This document shows, in pieces, positions 44,602-52,988 of a stretch of DNA of 64,000 nt. Positions within the stretch are counted from its first letter, which is position 1; every line of letters starts with the position of its first letter. The notes beneath the pieces were generated by a model. The model saw only the letters and a list, made by a program, of their open reading frames with translations, was not told where the DNA came from and searched no databases. The DNA is from Clostridium sp. AM30-24 (GTDB taxonomy: Bacteria > Bacillota > Clostridia > Lachnospirales > Lachnospiraceae), in assembly GCF_003480435.1 (NCBI RefSeq), contig NZ_QUJB01000014.1, forward strand, positions 8,820 through 72,819, given 5' to 3'. A program made the position numbers and the translations under genes.

Positions 44602-47364
44602 ATGAAAAGGTTGAAAGGGAAAGTTGCCTTGACATTGGTTGTGACAATGATGGGAACAACCGTAAGCCCCAATACTATTGGAGTAGTCCAAGCAGCAGAC
44701 AATGGTGGAAAGGAGATGCGTATAGAAACTGCATCAAATGCATGGAGAAAGGACTATGAATATTCGGTTTCTGCAGATGATCTGCAGCCTAATCAAGAAA
44801 AGAATGAGGAGTCAGACAGCCTCTCGATAGCATCCTATTCAAATGCTGAATATTTGATGAGCATAAACAATTTAAAGGCAACGATAAACGAAAAAGGGCA
44901 GAGAGTTGTTTATGCAAGTAATACAGATGAATTAATAAATGCAATAGGATCCAATACAGAAATTATTCTTGAAGGTAAGACCTATGATATAAACAGAGAT
45001 GAAAATAATGTATCATTAGGACAACTGTATATTGGACCAGTTGAAAATTTGACGATAAAAGGTCAAAATGGTACGCGAATTGTTTCAGACTCAGGATCTG
45101 ATGTGGTTTTGGATATTTGGGGCTGCAAAAATCTTGTAATAGAAAATGCTGTAATTGGTCATGATCTGCCAAAAAAACCACACTATGAATGTGATTTGGA
45201 AATTGGAGTTATAAATGGCTGGTATAGTGAAATCACGTTAAATAATTGTGATATATTCGGATGCGGCTGGATGGGAATTGAAGCAGCAGGGTGCGATCTT
45301 ACTGTGAATAATTCAAAAATAAGAGACTGCTCCAGTTATATAGCAGATATTACTAATTCTCAAGAAACATGGAATGCGGATGGTACATTTGAAGAAATAC
45401 CACTCACGAGTGAGATAGTGAAAGATCCGAAGTGCGAGTTTAATAATTGTCAATTTTATGGAAATGGATACGCTCTTCCATTTGTGGTTGCGCTTAAATA
45501 TGTGGGAGATGAAAAGAAGATAATTTTCAATAATTGTGTAATAAGAGACAATTATAATCCTAATTTCTGCGGAGATCTTGATCACAGCAAGGTATATTGG
45601 GAGTGGGATGAAGAGAAAGGCAAATATATTTATAAAGATATAGACGGAAATGATACTTTAAATCCGGCTGTAGTCTCGAGAACACCAGTGTTACATAACT
45701 GTACAATCGTGAATAACGCATGGCAGGAAAAACAAGAGGAAAACTGCGATGTAACACTTGCAGTAAATCAAGAAATATATCGGACAATTTCCATAAAGAA
45801 AGGCGACCGCATGGAGGAACCGGTTCTTCCAGATTCATTAATTCCGAACGGATATAAATTCAAAGAATGGCAGTGTGAAGGTAAGAAGATTGATTTTTCT
45901 CAGCCAGTGATGTCTGATATAAGATTAGATGCAGTATTGGAAAAAATCACATATGAAACAAAGAGCTGGACTCAAGGAAGAGATGATTCAGATTACGAAG
46001 AAGATTCAAATGAAGGAAACTGGATACTCTCAGGAGATAAATATCAGTGCTGGTTGAATGGTAAACAGTGTAAAAATGGCGCGTATACAATAACATGGAA
46101 AGGGAAAAAGAATAAATATTATTTTGATAAAAATGGCTATATGATGACAGGCTGGATTAATGGTCATTTTTATAGTCCAGAGGCAGGAGATGGATATGGT
46201 GCAGATATTACATCGGCATCACTGGCGTTAGGATCATTTGGATACGCTGGTAATTTTGTTAATGATATTCGGAAACATAGTGGTTATTTATATTCCTTAA
46301 AAAAATGGAAAGAAGGACTAAGCTCGGTAGGTGTTGGAACATATCAGTATTTAAAGGATTTGATCAATGGAAATAAAAATGCACAGTGGGCACAAAGTGT
46401 CAGTGATGCTTATATGATCAATCCAGAATATACAAAAAATATGATAGCATCAATTGTAAATGAGAAATTTAAGACATCGACAATATATACAGGAGATGTA
46501 AAAAAGAAATCTGAGGCATATGCAGATGCAACTGCATTTATTAATAGCTTGATTGATAGCTGCTTTGGTGACGAAAATAAAGATGCAGCAGCCAGTGCAG
46601 CAGAAGCTATTGACGGATTAGTTGAGAGTGCTGCTGCTGATAATGGAATAGATACAGCAGGATGGCGTGATATTTTTTCGGATGCAGCAAAAGGTTCTTC
46701 AATGGTTAAACTGGTACTTAAAGATGCAGATTTTTTCCAGGCATGTGCAATGGATTACACAGAAAATATTTTATATTTAAATGATCTAAAAGCATCATTG
46801 GGAGAAAATTCTACCTTGGGTAAAGCCGTGGAGAAAGTAAAAAAAGATTATGAAACTAATTTTTCAAGTAAAGTGGCAAACTTAGTAGTTTCAAATGTTA
46901 ATACAATTGCAAAAGTAATGGGGAAAGAGAATAAACTCGCAGATGTTACAACACAAAAAGGTCGTTGGGATGCAGCAAAGGAATTGATTGATGCGGCATT
47001 AAATACAAAGGTTAAAAGTGTTGATTTGGGGATTAAACTTGTCACAGGTCAGATGCCATCATTGGATGCTGTTGATAACGTTGTATATAGCTCATATATG
47101 AGAACAGATGCTATCTATGCATTGAAAAAGGCAGAGGCAGATCTTGCTGGTAATAGCAAAGACAAACAAAAAATCGCAGAATATCAGGCTGCATTTGATA
47201 TGGCTAAGGAAATTACTAAAAAACAGTATGAATCAATGCTGACTTATTATCAGAGCCAGGCATATGGAGCCAAAGACAAGAATGATAAAATACAGTTTGT
47301 ACAAGACGAAATGAAGAAATTAAATGACATCACTTATGGAAACTACTATTGCAACGGTAGATAA
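44602..47364 (+). CDS. Large secreted beta-helix / wall-binding protein
   Basis: The protein has 920 residues. A signal peptide ends near VVQAAD (residue 33). Residues about 85-385 form a right-handed parallel beta-helix (LTIKGQNGTRIVSD, NLVIENAVIGHD, ITLNNCDIFGCGWMGIE, KIIFNNCVIRDN). Residues about 390-450 form an InlB B-repeat-like module (YKFKEWQCEGKKIDFSQPV). A choline-binding-like wall repeat (WKGKKNKYYFDKNGYMMTGW) lies near residues 495-520. A C-terminal region of about 390 residues is mainly helical and has no recognised domain. GGAGGAGAAGAC precedes the ATG. It is probably a surface-attached adhesin or effector. Confidence 0.8.
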   Translation: MKRLKGKVALTLVVTMMGTTVSPNTIGVVQAADNGGKEMRIETASNAWRKDYEYSVSADDLQPNQEKNEESDSLSIASYSNAEYLMSINNLKATINEKGQRVVYASNTDELINAIGSNTEIILEGKTYDINRDENNVSLGQLYIGPVENLTIKGQNGTRIVSDSGSDVVLDIWGCKNLVIENAVIGHDLPKKPHYECDLEIGVINGWYSEITLNNCDIFGCGWMGIEAAGCDLTVNNSKIRDCSSYIADITNSQETWNADGTFEEIPLTSEIVKDPKCEFNNCQFYGNGYALPFVVALKYVGDEKKIIFNNCVIRDNYNPNFCGDLDHSKVYWEWDEEKGKYIYKDIDGNDTLNPAVVSRTPVLHNCTIVNNAWQEKQEENCDVTLAVNQEIYRTISIKKGDRMEEPVLPDSLIPNGYKFKEWQCEGKKIDFSQPVMSDIRLDAVLEKITYETKSWTQGRDDSDYEEDSNEGNWILSGDKYQCWLNGKQCKNGAYTITWKGKKNKYYFDKNGYMMTGWINGHFYSPEAGDGYGADITSASLALGSFGYAGNFVNDIRKHSGYLYSLKKWKEGLSSVGVGTYQYLKDLINGNKNAQWAQSVSDAYMINPEYTKNMIASIVNEKFKTSTIYTGDVKKKSEAYADATAFINSLIDSCFGDENKDAAASAAEAIDGLVESAAADNGIDTAGWRDIFSDAAKGSSMVKLVLKDADFFQACAMDYTENILYLNDLKASLGENSTLGKAVEKVKKDYETNFSSKVANLVVSNVNTIAKVMGKENKLADVTTQKGRWDAAKELIDAALNTKVKSVDLGIKLVTGQMPSLDAVDNVVYSSYMRTDAIYALKKAEADLAGNSKDKQKIAEYQAAFDMAKEITKKQYESMLTYYQSQAYGAKDKNDKIQFVQDEMKKLNDITYGNYYCNGR

Positions 47365-47439
47365 AACAGAGAGTTTTTGAATTGGTGTTATTATTTAGTA
47401 GGATAGGATTAATTATCTGTCGTACTAAAAGAATGAGGA

Positions 47440-47470
47440 GAACGCCAGGCTATAAAAGGTCTGGCGTTCT
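47440..47470 (+). terminator. Hairpin after the 920-residue protein gene
   Basis: GAACGCCAG pairs with CTGGCGTTC, followed by TTAG. It separates two wall-protein genes. Confidence 0.6.
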
Positions 47471-47493
47471 TAGTATAAGGAAAGGTGAAAGAT

Positions 47494-48270
47494 ATGAAGA
47501 AAAAGTTAGTAGTCTTAGGATTGAGCATGGCAGGCGTACTTATGCTGTCAAATACTGCGTTTGCAGGCGAGTGGAAAAGAAATAATGTCGGCTGGTGGTA
47601 TCAGGAAAGTACAGGTACATACCCGACGAGACGATGGAGCAATATAGGAGGAAAATGGTATTATTTTGATAATGTCGGATATATGGTTCATGATAAATGG
47701 ATTGGAGATTATTACCTGGGATCGGATGGCGCTATGCTGATCGGTACTGTTACGCCGGATGGTTATAGGGTAGATGCGTCAGGAAAATGGATTTCGGGTT
47801 CTCCGGAAGAGACTATATTTGAAAACTTCATTCAAAACGAAGAGTACGAGATGTATACATCTGAATGGTATGTGAATCCAACTAAGTATGGGTATTTAGA
47901 TATAGATGGGGATGGAAAAGAAGAATTAATAATTACGAGTGATGATGGATTTTTTTATGCACTGATCTGTTCTGCAGATCTGCAAAGTGGAGAGGTGACA
48001 GTATTGGATAATGGATATTATTATGGAAGTCTGCGGTATTCGGAGAAATATCATGCTTTAGTATTGACTGAGTTTCGGACCAGTTCCATGTTAGGCGATT
48101 ACGCCTTTATGGAAATAAATGGCTCTGGGTTGGATAGTAAATTCCATTTGGGTTGGGATGCAACAGAAGGAGAGCGTTTTTATTATAGGGGAAAATCAAA
48201 AATTTCTGAAGAGGAATTTGATACATATTTCAGTGATCTGAAAGAACCAGATTATATGTGGCTAAATTGA
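47494..48270 (+). CDS. Secreted protein with choline-binding-like wall repeats
   Basis: The protein has 258 residues. A signal peptide is cleaved near NTAFA-GEW, then CW-binding repeats follow (NNVGWWYQESTGTYPTRRWS, GGKWYYFDNVGYMVHDKWIG). The segment TVTPDGYRVDASGKW closes the repeats. The C-terminal part contains DIDGDGKEELIITSDDG, a VCBS/FG-GAP-like calcium-binding loop. ATG 47494 is chosen because AGGAAAGG lies 8 bases upstream; the GTG at 47485 overlaps that site. It is probably a surface protein of the same accessory set. Confidence 0.82.
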   Translation: MKKKLVVLGLSMAGVLMLSNTAFAGEWKRNNVGWWYQESTGTYPTRRWSNIGGKWYYFDNVGYMVHDKWIGDYYLGSDGAMLIGTVTPDGYRVDASGKWISGSPEETIFENFIQNEEYEMYTSEWYVNPTKYGYLDIDGDGKEELIITSDDGFFYALICSADLQSGEVTVLDNGYYYGSLRYSEKYHALVLTEFRTSSMLGDYAFMEINGSGLDSKFHLGWDATEGERFYYRGKSKISEEEFDTYFSDLKEPDYMWLN

Positions 48271-48341
48271 GTGGAACAGCTGACATTTATGGGAAAAGTG
48301 AATGCGGTTGTGATTTTTGTAAAAAAAGTGCTGTATATGTA

Positions 48342-48380
48342 GGGGGAATGTCTTTTGAAAGAGATATTCCCCCTTTTTTT
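48342..48380 (+). terminator. Terminator of the 47494 gene
   Basis: GGGGGAAT and ATTCCCCC form the stem, followed by seven T. Confidence 0.88.
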
Positions 48381-48400
48381 CGAAATATGGAACGATTTTG
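48342..48400 (+). repeat. Terminator-linked repeat, copy B
   Basis: It matches the block at 41151-41215 (AATGTCTT, T run, CGAAA, GG then ACGATTTTG). It includes a strong terminator: GGGGGAAT (48342-48349) pairs with ATTCCCCC (48366-48373) followed by seven T. Confidence 0.62.
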
Positions 48401-48472
48401 CATAAAATGAAAAGAATGAGGGTAAGCGATGAATAATACACCGTATTTGCCCACTGCTCCATGCCAAAAAGA

Positions 48473-48510
48473 ATGGCCCCCCTGAAGTTGCAGCTCCAGG
48501 GGGGGGCATT
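48473..48510. repeat. GC-rich hairpin
   Basis: AATGGCCCCCCTG faces CCAGGGGGGGGCATT with a loop of about 11 bases. The run of eight G is unusual here. There is no adjacent T run on the plus strand; on the minus strand ATTCTTTTT follows. Confidence 0.7.
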
Positions 48511-48690
48511 TGCCGTCTGACATGGATAGTGATTATTCCGGGGCTCGCCACACCGGACTGGCGGCTCTGCCGCATCGTAATATTCAGATAGCTTCTATCT
48601 TTTAGCCAAATGGCATTATAGCGTATGATGAAAGTGGTTTCAAGATACAGAGAATATTTTCTCATTGAAGTGTTGCTGACTTTGCAATTG

Positions 48691-48731
48691 ACAATCACAC
48701 ATTATTTTCACGCAATATAATGTGTGATTGT
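48691..48731. promoter_or_regulatory. Perfect 15-bp inverted repeat upstream of abiEi (probable operator)
   Basis: ACAATCACACATTAT and ATAATGTGTGATTGT are exact complements separated by 11 bases. It lies 18 bases before the AbiEi start. AbiEi antitoxins are known to autoregulate by binding inverted repeats in their promoter. Confidence 0.75.
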
Positions 48732-48749
48732 TGAAATGGGGTGAGAAGT

Positions 48750-49343
48750 ATGAGCGCTAAGGAGAAAATTAAGGAATTATTAGAAGCGTCGGAGGAAGGT
48801 GTAATTACTACTGCACAAGTGGTGGAAGCAGGATTGCACCGAGGTATTTTACAGGAGTTTGTCAAAAATGGCGAGATATACCGTTGGGGCGTGGCATATA
48901 TGTGCTGAACAGTGCATGGGAGGATGATTTTTACCTCTTGCAGCGTAAGTATGGGCGTGGAATCTACTCACACAATACCGCTCTGTATCTGCTTGGTTAT
49001 TCGGATCGTACCCCCTGCGAAATATACGATGACTTTTCCTAAGGATTATAATGTTACGTCCTTAAATCAGAAAAATTTAATTGTCAAGCGTATTGTACCG
49101 GAAAATTACGAGTTTGGCAGAATTGAAATTGAATACTCAGCGGGCAATCGGATTTGTGTTTACGATTTAGAACGGACGTTGTGTGATATCCTGCGAGGCA
49201 GCGGCAGTGATGTCCAGATCGTCGGTGAAGCTATGAAACGCTATGCGGTGTCCAAGGATAAGAACATTCACAGGCTGATGCAGTATGCAGATCAGCTTCA
49301 TGTGAAGCTTAAGGTGCTGCGATATATGGAGGTTTTGCTATGA
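48750..49343 (+). pseudogene. AbiEi-family antitoxin, broken by two frameshifts
   Basis: ATG 48750 follows GGGGTGAG and starts MSAKEKIKELLEAS, then TTAQVVEAGLHRGILQEFVK, an AbiEi winged-helix antitoxin N-terminus. The frame stops at 48906. The family sequence continues in another frame from about 48889 (RGIYVLNSAWEDDFYLLQ, YSHNTALYLLGYSDRTP). It shifts again near 49010, in a run of C, to give KYTMTFPKDYN and the normal C-terminus NIHRLMQYADQ...RYMEVLL. Two shifts make an intact antitoxin unlikely. It was the antitoxin of a type IV AbiE system. Confidence 0.88.
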
Positions 49344-49607
49344 TTACAAAAAAATCCAATGCAACTAAAGGCCTTTATCAAGAACAAAGCGGCAAAGAAG
49401 CATATCTCGGCGCAGCTCGTCATGCAGAACTATATGCTCGAACGGCTGCTTGAACGGATTTCACTCTCGCCATATAAGAATAATTTTATTCTTAAAGGTG
49501 TATTCCTGATTTCTTCTGTTGTTGGATTGGATACACGGGTAACAATGTATCTGGACACGACGGTTAGGAGGTTTCCCTTCCGCCCCCATTTTGCCACTTT
49601 TTCATAA
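49340..49607 (+). pseudogene. AbiEii-family toxin, 5' remnant
   Basis: The ATG at 49340 overlaps the antitoxin end as in intact abiE pairs, but its frame is lost within 20 bases, at a run of seven A. The correct frame gives MQLKAFIKN, QLVMQNYMLERLLERISLSP and NNFILKGVFLISSVVGLDTR up to LDTT. It then breaks off into unrelated sequence. AbiEii nucleotidyltransferases are about 280-300 residues, so about 70 percent is missing, including most of the catalytic domain. No function is expected. Confidence 0.88.
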
Positions 49608-49693
49608 GAGAAGCGTAAGACTCGTCAAGTTGAATTTCGTTCGGAGATAAGCTATAATGAGATGAGTGCTAAATTTAAGTGAGGTGGATCGCT

Positions 49694-50383
49694 ATGAAAA
49701 AATCGATCAAGACAACTATCTTCGCCTGCATCTTCGCGGCAGCATTCCAGATCACGGCCTTTGCCGGATTTACCTGGAGAGTTGAGAGCGCGGACAGTTC
49801 CTATGTGGGGACGACGAATGTGACTGTGACAAATACATCGGGAAAGAAAGAGATGGAGGACGCGCCGATCGTGAAGAGAGGGGCTGTGGTGACCGTTACG
49901 GAGGCGGCGGCCAGCGCGACATACACCGTGAAGGCCTATGACGGAATGGGAAATCCGATCAGGGATTTTAATGCGTCTCTTGGAACTGTAAAAAAAGGTG
50001 GAACACTTCAGTATACACTGGACTGGAACGCGAGAAAATCTGAGGGAAAGTCTTCCTACACCGGACAGGCGGGCGTTTTTGAGATTCAGGCGAAGGATTC
50101 TGACGGAAAGATCTGGAGACAGAGGTTTGTGATCAACAATGTCTGCGCGTCGGGCGTTCTCTCCAATACGTATCTCTACAGCAAAGGTACGTTCTACCAG
50201 TGGAAGAGCAATTCGAAAGGCTGGTGGGTGGACAAAAAGTCCGGCGGATACCTCACGAACGCCTGGTTCCAGTCACCGGTGAGCGGACTCTGGTACTATA
50301 TGGGGGCTGACGGGTATATGCTGACAAACACGACGACACCGGACGGATATCGGGTAGATGCCGGCGGTGTGTGGGTGAAATAA
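49694..50383 (+). CDS. Secreted protein with C-terminal wall-binding repeat
   Basis: The protein has 229 residues. The signal peptide ends near TAFA-GF. A beta-sandwich-like domain of about 115 residues follows (VTVTNTSGKKEME, YTVKAYDGMGNPIRDF). The C-terminus has choline-binding-like repeats (WKSNSKGWWVDKKSGGYLTN, SGLWYYMGADGYMLTN) and ends TTTPDGYRVDAGGVWVK. The same TPDGYRVDA ending occurs in the protein at 47494. ATG 49694 follows GAGGTGGATCGCT. Composition is GC-richer than the 42-48 kb island. Confidence 0.83.
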   Translation: MKKSIKTTIFACIFAAAFQITAFAGFTWRVESADSSYVGTTNVTVTNTSGKKEMEDAPIVKRGAVVTVTEAAASATYTVKAYDGMGNPIRDFNASLGTVKKGGTLQYTLDWNARKSEGKSSYTGQAGVFEIQAKDSDGKIWRQRFVINNVCASGVLSNTYLYSKGTFYQWKSNSKGWWVDKKSGGYLTNAWFQSPVSGLWYYMGADGYMLTNTTTPDGYRVDAGGVWVK

Positions 50384-50560
50384 CGGTTCTATGGAGCTGA
50401 AAAATAATTCTGGTTAATGAGAAAAGTTCTCAATAAAAATATTCCATTTTTCTCCAAAAAGAGTATGATAAAAATAGTTAGAAACACCTAACAGGCGGCT
50501 GCAAAAACAATTACAGCTGCTTCGCACAATACCCTTCCAGGAGAGAAATGGAGCAGAATT

Positions 50561-50794
50561 ATGGGAAGATTTTATCGGCTTTCAAAGAATATTTCAGAGC
50601 AGGAAGCATCGGAGATCACGCGGGAAATATTGGAACTCCCGGATATCCAGAATGCGGAGATCGTCGATGGCAAGGTCAGAGTTGAAACGAAGGACAATGT
50701 GTTTGTCGACGTGATGAGTACCGTTGTAAATATTTTCAGCCGCGTGGCAGGCGGATGCGAGCTTTCCTTTGTTGGATTTGCTTATAAGGACTGA
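50561..50794 (+). CDS. Small hypothetical protein (77 aa)
   Basis: The protein has 77 residues, starting MGRFYRLSKNISEQEASEIT, with EILELPDIQNAEIVDGKVRV resembling an HMA-like beta-alpha-beta unit without the CxxC. No family was recognised with certainty. GGAG at 50549 gives a ribosome site. It is followed by a strong terminator, so it is probably a real small gene. Confidence 0.55.
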   Translation: MGRFYRLSKNISEQEASEITREILELPDIQNAEIVDGKVRVETKDNVFVDVMSTVVNIFSRVAGGCELSFVGFAYKD

Positions 50795-50818
50795 TTGGAA
50801 GTTTATATGTGAAATGGT

Positions 50819-50868
50819 AAAAGCGCAGGATCATGGGCTGAGAATGCTTACATGATTCCTGCGCTTTT
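50819..50868 (+). terminator. Terminator of the 77-residue gene
   Basis: AAAAGCGCAGGATCATG pairs with CATGATTCCTGCGCTTTT. Confidence 0.88.
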
Positions 50869-51055
50869 GTCATCATGCATACAGAAAAAAGGCCATCAGC
50901 AACATTTTTTGCGATAAAGGATAAAGCTCCAGCCCTTGCCGTAAACGCAAAATTCTGCGTTTCCCTCCTGCTAAAATACAGCGCCGAAATAATTGTGTGA
51001 AGAATATAGATAGTACAGAGTTCATTATAGACGGTGTAGTTAGTTTGATTTGCAC

Positions 51056-51100
51056 ATAAAAAGAATGTTGAAAACACAGGAAATGCGTTTCCAACATTCT
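51056..51100 (-). terminator. Terminator of the DtxR-family gene
   Basis: On the minus strand AGAATGTTG pairs with CAACATTCT, followed by TTTTT. Inner GGAAA/TTTTC pairs extend the stem. Confidence 0.82.
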
Positions 51101-51148
51101 CAAAAATTGTTCATAGTAGCGCCGAGACGTTTTGGTGGAGCATTTCAT

Positions 51149-51532
51149 TTACTTCTTCGCTTCGGAAGAATATTTTTTAATATGTTCTTTAATTGCCGCG
51201 AAGCTCTCCGCACTGATATCGTGTTCAATCCGGCACGCGTCATCGAGAGCTGTCTGCTCATTGACACCGAGATCCATCAGCCATTTGGAGAGGGCAGTGT
51301 GGCGCTCATAGATCGTCTCTGCGATCCGGCGGCCTTCGTCGGTCAGTGTGATATGTCCCTCGTCATTTACCAGGATCAGGTTGTTGATCCGGAGATTCTT
51401 CATCGCGACGCTGACGCTGGGTTTGGAGAAGCCGAGTTCGGTTGCGATATCGATGGAACGCACATACGGCTGTTTTTCACTTAACATTAAAATTGTCTCA
51501 AGATAGTTTTCAGCAGATTCCTGGATTTTCAA
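51149..51532 (-). CDS. DtxR/MntR-family metal-dependent repressor
   Basis: The protein has 127 residues. The N-terminal winged helix (ESAENYLETILMLSEKQ, RSIDIATELGFSKPSVSVAMKNL) and metal-binding dimerisation helices (ALSKWLMDLGVNEQTALDDACRIEHDIS) are typical. The SH3 domain is absent, as in short clostridial members. TTG 51532 is proposed as start because GGGGGTAA lies just upstream; an ATG at 51559 lacks a ribosome site. It is divergent from the DUF2325/DUF3793/flavodoxin cluster, whose promoter carries three DtxR-like boxes. Metal specificity (Fe or Mn) is not evident. Confidence 0.9.
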   Translation of the reverse strand: MKIQESAENYLETILMLSEKQPYVRSIDIATELGFSKPSVSVAMKNLRINNLILVNDEGHITLTDEGRRIAETIYERHTALSKWLMDLGVNEQTALDDACRIEHDISAESFAAIKEHIKKYSSEAKK

Positions 51533-51779
51533 GTAATTACCCCCATATGTTGTGTACATGGTTAGAAATAGTTCGGCGTTTTCATATACGAAAACCGTCA
51601 TGAAAAAATACAACTGCGCAGAAAGATCAGCACAAGCCTGTAAACGTCGAAATATTAAAATATTGTGAGTACTCATGATCAGTTAAACAGAACTTTACTG
51701 TTCTTCTCACAAGTATAACATAATCCTGAAATTGAGTCAAAGTGTATTCTTTCTAATAAAAAAATATTTGAATTTAAAA

Positions 51780-51793
51780 TTAGTTTAAACTAA
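51780..51793. promoter_or_regulatory. DtxR-like box 1
   Basis: TTAGTTTAAACTAA is a perfect palindrome of the TTAG...CTAA type recognised by DtxR-family repressors. Confidence 0.7.
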
Positions 51794-51823
51794 CCAAATG
51801 AGAAAATGTCTCATTTGCAGATA

Positions 51824-51852
51824 TTGACAACAAAGTTAGTATATGCTAACCT
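51824..51852 (+). promoter_or_regulatory. Promoter of the DUF2325 gene
   Basis: TTGACA (51824-51829), 17 bases and a weak -10 (TAACCT, 51847-51852). Box 2 occupies the spacer and the -10. Confidence 0.6.
51835..51850. promoter_or_regulatory. DtxR-like box 2
   Basis: GTTAGTATATGCTAAC, with both arms GTTAG and CTAAC, overlaps the promoter. Confidence 0.75.
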
Positions 51853-51862
51853 TATATCATCA

Positions 51863-51878
51863 GTTAGACGGAACTAAC
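51863..51878. promoter_or_regulatory. DtxR-like box 3
   Basis: GTTAGACGGAACTAAC lies just downstream of the promoter and 16 bases before the ribosome site. Confidence 0.7.
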
Positions 51879-51902
51879 CCTTGGACAAAGGAGGAACACA
51901 TC

Positions 51903-52184
51903 ATGAGCGTTGTTATTATTGGCGGACATGACCGTATGGTCAGACAGTATAAAGAAATCTGTGAAAATCATAAATATAAAGCGAAAGTTTTCACCCAGAT
52001 GAAGACAGGGCTTGATAAACTGATCGGAAGACCGGATCTTCTGATCCTGTTTACCAACACTGTATCCCACAAGATGGTGCGCTGCGTATTAGATGAGGTA
52101 GATGAGAACCGTACTGATATCGTCCGCTGTCATACAAGCAGCGGCACAGCGCTTGCTGAGATTCTTGAAAAGCACAGTGCATAA
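51903..52184 (+). CDS. DUF2325 domain protein
   Basis: The protein has 93 residues, begins MSVVIIGGHDRMVRQYKEIC and has a Rossmann-like fold, matching DUF2325 proteins of unknown function. CAAAGGAGGAACACATC precedes ATG 51903. The DtxR-like boxes upstream make it the first gene of a metal-responsive cluster. It does not resemble a transporter, so a role in sensing or cofactor handling is possible but unproven. Confidence 0.85.
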   Translation: MSVVIIGGHDRMVRQYKEICENHKYKAKVFTQMKTGLDKLIGRPDLLILFTNTVSHKMVRCVLDEVDENRTDIVRCHTSSGTALAEILEKHSA

Positions 52185-52319
52185 ACCGGAACTGCCGGTG
52201 GGATAATGTGATGAGAAAACAGGCAATAATCCGGCAGACCTGCACATTTACTGTGATGACAGTAAGAAAGCGCAGGCCGGAAGGCACGGAATCATTATGA
52301 TGGAAAGGCGGTAAGACGC

Positions 52320-52907
52320 ATGAGCGAAGAGATCTTCGGGGCAGTACAGAAGCTCCCGGTCAATGGAACGAAGAAGCAGGTCGTTTTACAGTGTGCGCCG
52401 CTTCTCACAGGCATCAAATTATCCAACCTTTTAAATGTGCGGGCGGACCAGAAAGACGAAGTGTTCAAGCTTTTTGAGGGATCAAAGATATGCTGCCGGG
52501 TTCTCTATGAATTCCGCGGCAGACTGTCGATCCTGCTTTACCGTCCGGGGATGCTTGCAGCATATCTGGAACGGGAGGACGTTCAGAAGCTGATGACGTC
52601 CTTCGGATATGGAGACCTTGAGCTGGAGGAGATATTAGACCGCATCGCGGACGGTTATCAGGAGCACATGGACGGAAAAAGGGGCTTCCCTCATGAGATC
52701 GGTCTTGTTCTCGGATATCCGCCGGTGGATGTGGCGGGGTTCATCAAGAAGGAAGGCAGAGATTTTTTGTATTCCGGATATTGGAAAGTATATGGAAATC
52801 TGGAAGATACGTTAAAAACATTCGAAGCGTATGACCGGGCGAGAGATTATGTGATCTGCATGACCGGAAACGGAAATGAAATCAGGGATATCCTGGCGGC
52901 ATCTTAA
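52320..52907 (+). CDS. DUF3793 family protein
   Basis: The protein has 195 residues. CAPLLTGIKLSNLLNV, LYRPGMLAAYL and GFPHEIGLVLGYPPVDVAGFI are typical DUF3793 motifs. The family is common in Clostridia, uncharacterised, and often lies beside flavodoxin and metal-regulated genes, as here. AAAGGCGGTAAGACGC precedes the ATG. Confidence 0.87.
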   Translation: MSEEIFGAVQKLPVNGTKKQVVLQCAPLLTGIKLSNLLNVRADQKDEVFKLFEGSKICCRVLYEFRGRLSILLYRPGMLAAYLEREDVQKLMTSFGYGDLELEEILDRIADGYQEHMDGKRGFPHEIGLVLGYPPVDVAGFIKKEGRDFLYSGYWKVYGNLEDTLKTFEAYDRARDYVICMTGNGNEIRDILAAS

Positions 52908-52988
52908 ATACCGCCGGTTCCAATCATAAAAAACGGCGGACGGCGAGATCCGGGTTACCGTAAAACAAATTTCAGGAGGAAATTAAAA

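Larger units (their letters stand above)
48271..48749. other. Gene-free stretch before the abiE remnant
   Basis: No supported gene. It holds the second copy of the terminator-linked repeat, a very GC-rich hairpin at 48473-48510, GATAGCTTCTATC near 48589 and a perfect inverted repeat just upstream of abiEi. Confidence 0.7.
50795..51148. other. Intergenic region between convergent genes
   Basis: It holds terminators for both strands (50819-50868 and 51056-51100). Between them, 50870-51055 shows nothing convincing; short open frames there lack ribosome sites. Confidence 0.65.
51533..51902. other. Intergenic regulatory region with three DtxR-like boxes
   Basis: No gene. Three inverted repeats are listed separately. 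The plus-strand promoter is at 51824. CATTTGAGA-type sequences (AAATGAGAAAATGTCTCATTT, 51796-51816) form another palindrome between boxes 1 and 2. Confidence 0.75.

Noticed and set aside
48912..49343. Independent 143-codon gene
   Set aside because: Only its C-terminal part matches AbiEi; the first 35 codons are out-of-frame family sequence, so it is part of the frameshifted pseudogene.
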